From NCBI GenBank assembly GCA_022709755.1, contig JAKLIF010000002.1:124001-188000 (forward strand): DNA of 64,000 bases, in the 5' to 3' direction. Both the position numbers and the translations under genes were made by a program. Source of the DNA: Elusimicrobiota bacterium (lineage in GTDB: Bacteria; Elusimicrobiota; Elusimicrobia; FEN-1173; JAKLIF01). The notes under the pieces were generated by a model. That model saw only the letters and a list, made by a program, of their open reading frames with translations. It ran no database searches and was not told the origin of the DNA. Every line of letters starts with the position of its first letter. The stretch's first letter is position 1. Positions 31,163 through 39,703 of this stretch are shown here, one piece after another.

Positions 31163-31588
31163 TTATACCGCTGAAACCGGCTCAAAACTTCCAGGTAACG
31201 GAAAGATGGTGGGCGCTTCCCAGTTCATCGGTTGGCGTCCAGTTTTCCTTAGAGTGAAATATCCTGTTGTGTTGTCAACAAAAGACGTGAACGTATGGCA
31301 GTAATACCATGTGTTTGTTTCGGATAATATCGCCACCACAATACCATTGGCTCCTTGGTCGGATATAGAAGCAATTGTCCCCTTTTCTACCGCATATATT
31401 GTTGTACCGCCATGTGTGTCCGGATCATAATCCACACCCGCATGAATGCGCCAGTTCGTCGTTTCGGGTTTTATTCGTGGCCCAAAAGGCGATGTAATTG
31501 TGTATCCCACATCAAACGGGTCATCCAGCGCCCACGCAAATATAGGCGCAAGAAACAGAAAGAAAATAAGAATCAACCGCTTTTTCAT
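31163..31588 (-). CDS. M23-like peptidase domain protein, apparently truncated
   Basis: 141 residues. Signal peptide about 1-20 (FAWA-LD). The N-terminal half matches M23 metallopeptidases: TSPFGPR, HAGVDYD (zinc ligands His and Asp), AVEKGTI and WYYCHTF (a third conserved His). The usual final HxH motif is missing and the last ~35 residues look unrelated. In the +1 frame from about 31260 the reading GSAHHLSVTWKF followed by a stop resembles a weak HLHFE-like end. A frameshift near the 3' end is therefore possible. Start overlaps the upstream gene's stop as ATGA (31585-31588). Confidence 0.5.
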   Translation of the reverse strand: MKKRLILIFFLFLAPIFAWALDDPFDVGYTITSPFGPRIKPETTNWRIHAGVDYDPDTHGGTTIYAVEKGTIASISDQGANGIVVAILSETNTWYYCHTFTSFVDNTTGYFTLRKTGRQPMNWEAPTIFPLPGSFEPVSAV

Positions 31589-32469
31589 TTTATGCTGATC
31601 CGCTCCGCCAAATAGTCTTTGTATCCGTCGCTTTTATACAATTCCGCTGTGCCATCGTTAAAAACTTTAAAGGTAGAATAGTTCCCATCCTTTTGAATTG
31701 ATTTTACAGTCTCCAGATCGCGAAGAATTATTCCTTCACCGGGAAGCCGATAGATGAAGGCGAGATATCGGCCATCAGGAGACAGATCCGCAGCCACAAT
31801 TTCCTGATAAGCATTGCATTCATATACTTCATTTCCGTTCGATGTCTCAATTACACTCAGTTTTTGAGGACCTTCCTCGGCTTTTCTTGTCGCCAACAAT
31901 ATGATTCTATTCCCCTGCTTTGAATACCATGGTGATTCCGTGATTTCTTTTTCCCAAAGGAGACTGCCTACATTATCAAACATCTTCAAAATTCTCTTCC
32001 CTTCATAAAATTCATCCCCCCCTATCGCGTCCTCATGCACAATCGATATGTATTTACCATTCGGCGATGGGAAACTTGTTTCCTCATCAATAATCTGCAC
32101 TTTGGCTTCGGGGTTTTGTTTATACAACCCAAACTTACTCGGCACTTTTCCAATATGCTTATTCTTGTGCAACTTCATTTCATTCTTTGTATTCCCCTTC
32201 TCATCCAAAAACCTTACCTTGTCTCCCTCCACCACTATCCGCGGGCCTTTTACCTCCGGTGTTTTGTCGGTCGCAGTAGTGCCAGTCGAAACCGTATCGC
32301 CCTCAACTTTTTGACTTCCTGCCACGTCCTCAGCCCGCTGGGCTGCTGGACTCGAGAGCGATGCGGCGGGATCCCCTTTCGGTTTCTTTCCTTTCGCCTC
32401 TACCAAAGCCACCCCATTAACCAACATCACCGCCATCACCATTAACATCGTTCTTTCGATTCGTTTCAT
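31585..32469 (-). CDS. Secreted beta-propeller-like protein, unknown function
   Basis: 294 residues from ATG 32469 (MKRIERTML). The frame extends to 32559 without a better start. A signal peptide (about 1-25, VALVEA-KG) is followed by a Lys/Ser/Thr-rich linker. The rest has propeller-type repeats: PSPNGKYISI, WYSKQGNRIIL, LSPDGRYLAF, each resembling WD40/TolB-like blades. Base composition is clearly more AT-rich than surrounding genes, suggesting a different origin or relaxed selection. Translationally coupled (ATGA) to the M23-like gene. Confidence 0.6.
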   Translation of the reverse strand: MKRIERTMLMVMAVMLVNGVALVEAKGKKPKGDPAASLSSPAAQRAEDVAGSQKVEGDTVSTGTTATDKTPEVKGPRIVVEGDKVRFLDEKGNTKNEMKLHKNKHIGKVPSKFGLYKQNPEAKVQIIDEETSFPSPNGKYISIVHEDAIGGDEFYEGKRILKMFDNVGSLLWEKEITESPWYSKQGNRIILLATRKAEEGPQKLSVIETSNGNEVYECNAYQEIVAADLSPDGRYLAFIYRLPGEGIILRDLETVKSIQKDGNYSTFKVFNDGTAELYKSDGYKDYLAERISIK

Positions 32470-32542
32470 CGGAATTCCTTTCGTTCTATTTATATTTTTT
32501 AAATCATTACCACCGAATACCGCTTTCAGTTTATCCCTGACT

Positions 32543-32660
32543 TCACCGTTTCTCAACAACTATTTTCATAACCCCATGCCTTATAGCATTCCCCATGTTC
32601 AGCACCAACAGACCCGTTCCCGCTAAATCCTTGGCCGTCACCTCCAAAACGCTGCGATCA
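32543..32660 (-). pseudogene. Possible decayed C-terminal coding remnant
   Basis: The minus-strand frame ending at TGA 32543 reads VLEVTAKDLAGTGLLVL and ends MKIVVEKR, in the style of the last strands of a FlgD-like/Ig-like sorting domain. It is closed by a stop codon upstream (about 32675) and has no start or ribosome site. It could equally be chance; low confidence. Confidence 0.2.
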
Positions 32661-32825
32661 CAAACGTTGGACTATGCAGATATTATGAAGTTAATTCGTG
32701 GTGTATTTTAGTGGGATTCAATACGGCACTCTTAGAAGTATACGGGGCGATGACCAATCTGTCAATGAGTAGAAAACTGTAAGAAAATAGGTACGAAAAC
32801 TACCAGTTACAACCGTTTAAATGCA

Positions 32826-32871
32826 TTATATTTGTTTTAACCCCCAACAGACCCCGCAAAAACAAATATAA
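32826..32871. repeat. 13-bp inverted repeat (AT-rich hairpin)
   Basis: TTATATTTGTTTT (32826-32838) is matched perfectly by its reverse complement AAAACAAATATAA (32859-32871), with a C-rich 20-base loop between. Both arms lack G-C strength and no T-run follows, so it is not a typical intrinsic terminator. Possible protein site or remnant. Confidence 0.55.
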
Positions 32872-32994
32872 CATTGTTTTAAATTCTTCCCATAACCCGA
32901 ATCCAGCTTCTTCTCGGATATGAAAATGAGGGAAGGTCATCCGAACTCCATTATAAGTGATCACGGTCTCGAGAGAATCCCTTTCCTTTTTTCC

Positions 32995-33024
32995 TTAACA
33001 CCACGGACATACCTATGATAGTAT
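32995..33024 (+). promoter_or_regulatory. Putative promoter of the sulfatase pair
   Basis: TTAACA (32995-33000), an 18-base spacer and TAGTAT (33019-33024), leaving a ~30-base leader that carries AAGGG 7 bases before ATG 33061. Both genes of the pair probably depend on it, as only 27 bases separate them. Confidence 0.4.
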
Positions 33025-33060
33025 TATGCCGATGAACCCATCTCGCTCAAGGGATGCCTG

Positions 33061-34947
33061 ATGCCCTATCATTTCCTGGTATTCTTCCTCCATCTGGTCG
33101 CCTGGACCTTTCTGATCGAACTTCCGACACTCAATTTCGAGCTGCTTGAAGTTCCCCTGGATCCCGCCCTCCTGACCCTTCCGGACAAACTGTCCATCTA
33201 TCTCTACACCGCCGCCCTCGGCGTCATCTCTTCCGGATTAATGACGGCCGGACTATATGTCCTGGACCGAAGCGTGTTCTCCCGCTCTCCGTTGTCCCGT
33301 TACTCCCTCCTGAAAGCCGTTCCGGACCGGCTCCTCCTCTACTTCTGCGGGATCGTCGGACTGCAAAGCGCGCTCCGATTATATCCCCCCCTCTCCACAA
33401 GGATATCTCAGACCGTTCCCCTCTTCATCCTTATTTTCCTCGCGGGAGCCCTGATCGCCTGTCTCTGTTTTCTGTTGTCCAAAAAATATCTTCTCCTGTG
33501 GTCCAGAGAGGTCGCACGATCTGTGGTAAAGACCGTGTCTCTTTGCCTCGTGGCGGTCGCCATGACGGGAATCCTTCGGGCCTATTTTGAACAAAAAAGT
33601 CCGCCGCCGCCCGTGCCGGCGACCTCCGCGCCGTCGCCGACGAACGATGTAAACGTGCTCCTGATCGTGATCGATTCCCTCCGACCGGACCATCTGACCC
33701 CTTATGGCTACGAGCGTCCGACCAGCCCGACATTGGACCGGTTGTCCCGGGAAGGCGTCCTCTTCACGAACGGTTATGCCCAATCCACCTGGACGAAACC
33801 TTCCGTCACATCGCTTCTCACCTCGCTGTCCCCGCTGACACACGATCTCCCGCTTCTGACGGATTGTCTCCCCGACAACCTGACCACCCTCCCGGAGATC
33901 CTCCAAAAATCGGGCTACGCCACCGCCGGATTCGTGACCAACAGCCCGATCCAATCGCTCCTGGGGTTCAACAAGGGGTTCGAGTGGTATGACGACTTTT
34001 CCGTGAGAGAGCGGCTCTTCTATGTGTCCCTTCGCAACATGTTCCCACGGATATCCCGACGGCTCGGGCTCACTTGGACCCACAACGACTTCTATCGGCG
34101 GAACGCCGGTTTCATCAACAAGCGGATCCACCGGTGGTTGGAGCGGAACAAGGGCCGCCGGTTCTTCTTGTATGCCCATTACATGGATTGCCATTTCCCC
34201 TATACCCCGCCCCGGGCTTACCGGCGTCTGTATGATCCCGGAGAGACCCGCTCGTCCAAGACGATCGCGCGTTACGACGGGGGGATCCGATATCTCGACG
34301 ACCAGCTCGCGCAACTGATCCAAAAGATGAAGGCGCTGGGACTCTATGACAACACCCTGATCATCGTCACCGCGGACCACGGAGAGGCCTTCGGCGAACA
34401 CGAACTTTGGCTCCATCGCCACGGGCAATTTTACCAGCCCTTCATCAGGGTCCCGCTCATCGTCAAACCGCCGGGCCCGCCGCGGCCCCCGCTCCGGATT
34501 TCCACGCCGGTCCGACTGATCGACATCATGCCCACCATCCTCGAGGCGTTGCACATCCCCCCGGGGGACCTCGACGGCTCGAGCCTGATACCTCTCATCG
34601 ACGGAAAGGACACGCCCGGTCGAAGCGAACATATCTTTTTGTATGAAAATCTGGACGGACGTAAGATCGAGGGACTCATCTGGAAAAACCGGTGGAAATT
34701 CATCCATACGACATCGTTAACGTCGGCCGGGGAAATTCAGCGGGAAGAACTCTACAACCTGGAGAACGATCCCCGGGAACAAACCGACCTGTCGGCGGCC
34801 GGAGTGCCCCTCATGCAAGAAATGAAACGAGAGCTTGCCGACCATCGGGCCGCCGCCCTGGCCAAAAGAGACCGCCTCTCCCTTTCACGGAAACTCTTCA
34901 ATTCATCGGAAATCGAGGCACTCCGCAAATTGGGGTATCTCAAATAG
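33061..34947 (+). CDS. Membrane-anchored sulfatase/phosphotransferase-fold protein
   Basis: 628 residues. About four to five transmembrane helices fill residues 1-175, followed by a Pro-rich linker and an alkaline-phosphatase-superfamily domain. It has VLLIVIDSLRPDH (metal Asp205; Asp210-His211) and QSTWTKPSV, where Thr245 occupies the nucleophile position that is Cys/Ser in true sulfatases. TADHGEAFGEH supplies further metal ligands. Thr nucleophiles are used by phosphoethanolamine transferases and LTA synthases, so a phosphotransferase or phosphodiesterase acting on envelope glycans or lipids is possible. Paralogue immediately downstream. Confidence 0.85.
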   Translation: MPYHFLVFFLHLVAWTFLIELPTLNFELLEVPLDPALLTLPDKLSIYLYTAALGVISSGLMTAGLYVLDRSVFSRSPLSRYSLLKAVPDRLLLYFCGIVGLQSALRLYPPLSTRISQTVPLFILIFLAGALIACLCFLLSKKYLLLWSREVARSVVKTVSLCLVAVAMTGILRAYFEQKSPPPPVPATSAPSPTNDVNVLLIVIDSLRPDHLTPYGYERPTSPTLDRLSREGVLFTNGYAQSTWTKPSVTSLLTSLSPLTHDLPLLTDCLPDNLTTLPEILQKSGYATAGFVTNSPIQSLLGFNKGFEWYDDFSVRERLFYVSLRNMFPRISRRLGLTWTHNDFYRRNAGFINKRIHRWLERNKGRRFFLYAHYMDCHFPYTPPRAYRRLYDPGETRSSKTIARYDGGIRYLDDQLAQLIQKMKALGLYDNTLIIVTADHGEAFGEHELWLHRHGQFYQPFIRVPLIVKPPGPPRPPLRISTPVRLIDIMPTILEALHIPPGDLDGSSLIPLIDGKDTPGRSEHIFLYENLDGRKIEGLIWKNRWKFIHTTSLTSAGEIQREELYNLENDPREQTDLSAAGVPLMQEMKRELADHRAAALAKRDRLSLSRKLFNSSEIEALRKLGYLK

Positions 34948-34974
34948 AAAACTGACGGCCCTCAGGAAAACCCC

Positions 34975-37017
34975 ATGCCATTCATCCGACGATTTTTAAG
35001 TTTGTTCCTGCTGACTTCCCTGCTCTTCTATGTCCCGGGTTGGGATTTCAACAACCTCCATCCGCCCTATCTCAAAACAGCACTGATTGCATGCTATGGC
35101 GCCTTTTTCATCTTATTGACCGGATGGCTCCTGGCGCTTGCTTCCTCTATAACGGACCGGCTCGTCCTCCGGGTCCGGCGATCCCAGCCGGTCGCCGACG
35201 GCGCCTCCCGGGCCGACGCCTATTTCTGGACCGTGATCGCTCTCAAAATAAGTTCGGACATATGCTCTTACGGCTCATCCAACCTCTTCCGCGCGGAGGA
35301 TTACTTCTACGACCTTTGGCTGACCATCGAGATTGTGGCATTGATCTGGCTGGTCCTTCTGGTTCTGGCCGGGATCGTCGCCAAAATCGTCAAGAGATAC
35401 CGCATCCCCCTCAATTCACTGACAACGATCCTGACCGGAGCGGCACTATATTATATCGACCTCGGTCTGTCCTGGTGCCATGGGAACGGGGCGCTCGGCC
35501 ACGCATTCCGAGGCGTTCTTTTGGTGTGTGTGGCCCTGGCCGTCGCCTATTACACACATCGGTTCTCGCTCCGGAGGATCGGGAACGCGTCGGCCGGGAC
35601 TTCCTGCCGGAAATGGTTACCCGGCGTCTCACTCGTGATCCTCCTGGCCAGCGGAGCGGACATGATCTATGAGAATGCGGACACACCGACCGGACCGGAC
35701 GGCCTCCGGTCCCACGCCCCGACGGATGAGAACGTCATCCTGATCACCTTGGATGCGCTGCGAGCCGACCACCTCGGCTGTTATGGATATCCCAAAGAGA
35801 CGAGCCCTCGCATGGATGCCCTCGCAAAGTCCGGTGTCATTTTCAAACACTGCTATTCCCAATCGGCATGGACCAAGACGTCCGTCCCCTCCATCCTATC
35901 GTCGCTCCATCTTTCGGAACACCAGATGGACCGCCTGCCGTCCATTCCCGACAATCTCCCAAGTCTCCCCAAGGCCCTCCGACAAGCCGGCTGGATCACC
36001 TATGGATACACGGCGTCTCCCGTCCTGACGTCAGACCTCATGCGCCGGTATGGATTCGACGTTTATGACGACGATCTCATGAGAGACCGTCTCTACCACT
36101 TCGCCCTCCGCAACTTGCAGCCACCCATTTTGCAACCCTGGATCGAATTCAGGGGCAACGATTTCCACAGACGCAACATCCGCCGGGCGAACCGTCGGAT
36201 ATTTTCGTGGCTGGATAAGCACCATCGGGAGAACTTCTTCATGTATCTGCACTTCACGGACACCCACCGGATGTATTACTCCCCGCGCTCCTATAAGAAA
36301 CTATTTCCCGTCGCCCCCGATGACGAGAACGATCGGATCTCCTTCTACGACAGCGCGATCCGGTTCACCGACGACCAACTCGGAACGCTTCTCGACCGGT
36401 TGAAATCCTTGGGGATCTACGACAAGACCCTGATCGTCATCACCGCCGACCACGGGGACGCCCACGGAGAACGGTATCACTTTTATGAACACGGGGAACA
36501 CCTGTATCAGAGCATCATCACGATCCCCCTGATCATGAAATTTCCCAACGACCGGTTCGGAGGATCGTCATTGGAACAGGCCGTCCAAAACATCGACATC
36601 ATGCCCACCGTGCTCGATCACCTGAACATCCCCCATTCCGGTCTCTCCGGCGCCTCCCTGATCCCCGGACTGGACGGCCGAGTGAGCGTTCCGGACCGTG
36701 AGTATCTTTTTTTCGAGAACATCTTTATGGGGAAGAAGGCACAAAAGGCGGTATTATGGAACAACCGGTGGAAATTCATCGTGACCGACCATGCGCGGAC
36801 GCATTTTTCACTCCATTACCGTGAATTATACGATCTCTCCAACGATCCCCTGGAACTTCACAACCTGGCATTCAAGGAAAGCGTCCTGGCAAGCCGGATG
36901 CACGAGCGGATGGACAGTTTTCTGGAGGAAGCCGCTATCCGGCGAAAACAGTATTTCGCGAACCCCGTCCCGCAAGACACAACCGAGACGATCAAAACTC
37001 TCACCTACCTGCAATAG
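34975..37017 (+). CDS. Membrane-anchored sulfatase/phosphotransferase-fold protein (paralogue)
   Basis: 680 residues, same architecture as the preceding gene: six or so N-terminal transmembrane helices (to about 230), then the superfamily domain. It has ITLDALRADHLGCYGY (Asp260) and SQSAWTKTSV, with Thr300 in the nucleophile position; the following Pro of the sulfatase signature is Thr here. Metal ligands are in TADHGDAHGERY. The two genes probably arose by tandem duplication and may act on related periplasmic substrates. AGGAAA ribosome site before ATG 34975. Confidence 0.85.
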   Translation: MPFIRRFLSLFLLTSLLFYVPGWDFNNLHPPYLKTALIACYGAFFILLTGWLLALASSITDRLVLRVRRSQPVADGASRADAYFWTVIALKISSDICSYGSSNLFRAEDYFYDLWLTIEIVALIWLVLLVLAGIVAKIVKRYRIPLNSLTTILTGAALYYIDLGLSWCHGNGALGHAFRGVLLVCVALAVAYYTHRFSLRRIGNASAGTSCRKWLPGVSLVILLASGADMIYENADTPTGPDGLRSHAPTDENVILITLDALRADHLGCYGYPKETSPRMDALAKSGVIFKHCYSQSAWTKTSVPSILSSLHLSEHQMDRLPSIPDNLPSLPKALRQAGWITYGYTASPVLTSDLMRRYGFDVYDDDLMRDRLYHFALRNLQPPILQPWIEFRGNDFHRRNIRRANRRIFSWLDKHHRENFFMYLHFTDTHRMYYSPRSYKKLFPVAPDDENDRISFYDSAIRFTDDQLGTLLDRLKSLGIYDKTLIVITADHGDAHGERYHFYEHGEHLYQSIITIPLIMKFPNDRFGGSSLEQAVQNIDIMPTVLDHLNIPHSGLSGASLIPGLDGRVSVPDREYLFFENIFMGKKAQKAVLWNNRWKFIVTDHARTHFSLHYRELYDLSNDPLELHNLAFKESVLASRMHERMDSFLEEAAIRRKQYFANPVPQDTTETIKTLTYLQ

Positions 37018-37038
37018 CCGATCCGCCTGATAAAATAA

Positions 37039-37071
37039 AACAGCCCCTCATGGGTTGCATGAGGGGCTGTT
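37039..37071 (-). terminator. Intrinsic terminator of the YidD/TPR/CCLGPR operon
   Basis: A perfect 13-bp stem (37039-37051 with 37059-37071) around a 7-base loop. On the minus strand the stem is followed by TTTTATTTTA, a proper U-tract, so it ends the minus-strand operon. The sulfatase genes converge on the other side, where the tail is not T-rich, but the hairpin may serve both. Confidence 0.85.
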
Positions 37072-37089
37072 CGAAACCAACTTTGCTGA

Positions 37090-37521
37090 TTATTTCTTCA
37101 GACCTTCTTTTGCTTCGATCTCAATCATTGTCTTGCCTTGTCCCGCCTCTGCAGCGACGATGACAGCGGCCACAATGCTGACCACGGGAACCAAACGCAG
37201 CCATTCCAATGTTCTGATCTTTCTCTTATTCAGCTGTTCTCCGACCCGGGGACCCAGACAGCAACTGGCGAAATATCCGCCGACGCCGTTCTCTGCTCCC
37301 TGAAAGATCGCCAGGATGGGGGAGGGGATAATAAGACGAAGCCATTCGATGACTTTGATCTCTTTTCCCTCGTTCATTTCCAGCCCGATCCGGGGACCCA
37401 GACAGCAGCTGGCGAAAAACGGTCCACAACCGCCTTTGGCCGCCGGGGACTGCGCGGGAAATGCTGCGATAAGAAAGCCCATTGTCAAAACAACACTGAT
37501 CAGTTTTTTCATTCTATTCAC
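37090..37521 (-). CDS. Small secreted/membrane protein with two CCLGPR repeats
   Basis: 143 residues. Signal-type N-terminus (about 1-27). Two copies of a ~31-residue unit follow: FASCCLGPRIG...N...K...EWLRL at about 36-64 and FASCCLGPRVG...N...K...EWLRL at about 84-110. Each unit ends in a hydrophobic stretch that could be a membrane helix. The vicinal cysteines could bind metal, form disulfides or be lipid-modified. I have no functional name for this family. Last gene of the operon: its start overlaps the TPR/LolA gene stop by 8 bases, and the terminator follows. Confidence 0.7.
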   Translation of the reverse strand: MNRMKKLISVVLTMGFLIAAFPAQSPAAKGGCGPFFASCCLGPRIGLEMNEGKEIKVIEWLRLIIPSPILAIFQGAENGVGGYFASCCLGPRVGEQLNKRKIRTLEWLRLVPVVSIVAAVIVAAEAGQGKTMIEIEAKEGLKK

Positions 37522-38800
37522 CCCCCTTCCTCACTGTATATCTGAAAATCGATTCGTTGGTGATCGGACTGTTATCGAGACGGGAATACTGCGTCTCTTC
37601 GATCACCTTGGCCCTCTCCACCATCATTCGCGTCTCGATGCGGGCCGGAAAGAACGATCCGTCGGGAAACGTCTTGTATTCGTGATATTTCGTCTGCAGG
37701 AACATCTGCTGGTCCATCCCGAAGACTTCCTGAGCCAAGACCAGCCACTCGGCCGGTTTGACCTTCAACAGGATGAACGAGACCTGCGCGCCGGGCCGTT
37801 TTTCTTTAGGGGTGAACTTCAAAATATAACAACCGTCATAATCCCCGATCCTCTCGAACTGATATCCCGTGAGCAGGAAACGGATCGGGTTGCATTTCAA
37901 AAGACCCTCGTCTGAAAAAGCGGCGCGGGCGACGGGGTCCATCTCGGCCAATAAGCGATGGTCCGCCTCGGCCGGATTGTTCGTGTTCACGACCCAATAT
38001 TCGGTCTCATTCAAAATCACATGACCCGGAACCGGCTCGATGTTGTCCAGCCGGACCTTCGAAGGGGCCACGAGGAAGAAATCCGCCACGGATTTCTGAG
38101 CTCCTCCGCCCTGAGCCTCGGTCGTGCGGGTCATCCGGCCGCGCATGCTCCGGATCATCCCATATTTCTTCTGGATCAGTTGGACCAGGTCTTCGGCGGT
38201 CACGTCCGGCTGGGGCTTTGCGATGGTTTCGGCGGCGTGCAACAGGAAGGGGTCGTTGGGCCGGCGGGTCAGCTGGTCGTTCAGATACTCCTGGGCCTGG
38301 GAGGTGCCGGGGCGTTCCAGGCAATAGAGCCGGTCCAACTTCTTGGCCTGCTTCAGGTATCCCCATCCCCGCATGTATCGGCCCAGCCGGCAATAGGTCA
38401 CGCCCAGATTATAGGCCAGTTTGGCGTCCCGGGGGTTCTGCCGAAACGCTTTCTGAAAATAGGGCAGCGCGTCACGATAACGTTCCATCCGATAATAGAG
38501 AGAACCCAGGTTATTGCACACGGTCCTGTTCGACGGATCCAGCCGCTGGGCGCGCAACAAGACGGACTCGGCGTCGCCGTATTTTTTGAGTTCGAGGAGC
38601 GAGAAACCCCAATCATTGAGGTGGACAAGGGTCGGATCGGATTCGGCGGCCAGACGGAAATAGTCGCTGGCCTGGACATAGTCCCGTTTCTGGGAATATT
38701 CCACGCCCTGCTGATGATAGGAATCGGCTGGAGAGACGGCAAAAACGCGCGGGGAATAGACGGAGAGGGAGAAGAAGGCGATGAGAAGGTATCTTTTCAT
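37514..38800 (-). CDS. Periplasmic TPR plus LolA-like lipoprotein-carrier domain protein
   Basis: 428 residues. Signal peptide about 1-21 (VFA-VS). TPR units span about 25-165 (YAQ-type spacing with HLNDWGFSLLELKKYGDAE, CNNLGSLYYRMERYRDAL, LAYNLGVTYCRLGRY, each a TPR helix pair). From about 205 onward comes a LolA/LolB-like half-barrel: VQLIQKKYGMIRSMRG, FFLVAPSKVRLD, ILLKVKPAEW. LolA-like domains carry lipids or lipoproteins across the periplasm. Starts directly after the stop of the upstream TPR gene. Confidence 0.75.
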   Translation of the reverse strand: MKRYLLIAFFSLSVYSPRVFAVSPADSYHQQGVEYSQKRDYVQASDYFRLAAESDPTLVHLNDWGFSLLELKKYGDAESVLLRAQRLDPSNRTVCNNLGSLYYRMERYRDALPYFQKAFRQNPRDAKLAYNLGVTYCRLGRYMRGWGYLKQAKKLDRLYCLERPGTSQAQEYLNDQLTRRPNDPFLLHAAETIAKPQPDVTAEDLVQLIQKKYGMIRSMRGRMTRTTEAQGGGAQKSVADFFLVAPSKVRLDNIEPVPGHVILNETEYWVVNTNNPAEADHRLLAEMDPVARAAFSDEGLLKCNPIRFLLTGYQFERIGDYDGCYILKFTPKEKRPGAQVSFILLKVKPAEWLVLAQEVFGMDQQMFLQTKYHEYKTFPDGSFFPARIETRMMVERAKVIEETQYSRLDNSPITNESIFRYTVRKGGE

Positions 38801-39703
38801 TTAGAACCGCGCCGATAAGAGATTGATCCGGATCTTCCTGTCTTTCCGGACTTCTTCCGGATAATCAAGCCCCCTGAGTGTATCAAAAAAGACTTTTTCC
38901 TGATAGCGGTTATATCGGTGGGCCGCCTCGATGCCGGAATAGATGTTCCCCGAATACCAGCCCAATTCCATGAAGCCCACCACGAAACCGGTCGCATCGT
39001 GATGGTGGGCGAAGGCGTTGGCCGTCCAGGTGATGAAGATCCCGTTCAACAGGAACGAGACGATCCCGTCGGAGACCTGGCCGGAATAGATGTGTCCGGA
39101 ACCCGGCAAGAGGGCGGACAGCCAGCCGCTCACTTTCGGCGATTTTTTTCTGATCTTGGGGCCTGATCTGAGATGTTGTTCCCATTTTTGCGTCAGAGCG
39201 GGATCGCCGATCCCGCTCAACGTGAGGGCAGACTCCTCCCAACGATGCTGGCGGGCCCGAGACAACGATTGCAGATAGATGATCTTCTCTTTGAACGGCG
39301 AGGCGGGATTCCCTGAGACGGCCTCCGTCAGTTCCGTCTCGGACAGCACATAGCGTTTCTGGTCGTAATAGATGCGGCCCAGCGAATAATAGGCCTGGTG
39401 CTTCGAGCCGGCCTTGTCGTGACGATCCAGCACGTCCTCCAAAATACGGATGGACTTGCCGGGGTCCTTCGTCTGCCGATAACTCTCGCTCAGTTGCAGA
39501 CGGACCGCATCCCTGTCCGCGTATGTCGGATCCAGGAACAGGGCCCGCTCATATTCCAGCGCGGCGCCGGCATAGTCGCCTCTCTGGAAGAGATGGTCCG
39601 CGAAACGCCGCGCCTCATCGGCCGTCATCGCGTGAGCGACGGATGCCAGCGACAGGCCGGCCCAGACAATCCAAAAACCGAGCCGTCTCAACGGATCCCC
39701 CAC
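38801..39703 (-). CDS. TPR protein with C-terminal DUF5683-like membrane segment
   Basis: 300 residues. N-terminal signal sequence (about 1-25), TPR-like helices (about 28-175), then a membrane part starting WLSALLPGSGHIYSGQ. This PGSGxxYxG signature is typical of DUF5683/TM2-like small membrane domains and is followed by two hydrophobic helices (about 215-260). Role unknown. It overlaps the YidD-like gene by 16 bases upstream and abuts the TPR/LolA gene downstream, so the three are surely co-expressed. Confidence 0.72.
   Translation of the reverse strand: MGDPLRRLGFWIVWAGLSLASVAHAMTADEARRFADHLFQRGDYAGAALEYERALFLDPTYADRDAVRLQLSESYRQTKDPGKSIRILEDVLDRHDKAGSKHQAYYSLGRIYYDQKRYVLSETELTEAVSGNPASPFKEKIIYLQSLSRARQHRWEESALTLSGIGDPALTQKWEQHLRSGPKIRKKSPKVSGWLSALLPGSGHIYSGQVSDGIVSFLLNGIFITWTANAFAHHHDATGFVVGFMELGWYSGNIYSGIEAAHRYNRYQEKVFFDTLRGLDYPEEVRKDRKIRINLLSARF

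Larger units (their letters stand above)
32470..33060. other. AT-rich intergenic stretch without an intact gene
   Basis: About 590 bases of clearly lower GC than the window average. It holds a possible decayed coding end on the minus strand (32543-32690), a 13-bp hairpin (32826-32871) and, at its right end, the sulfatase promoter and ribosome site. I found no tRNA-like cloverleaf, insertion-sequence ends or riboswitch. Confidence 0.6.
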
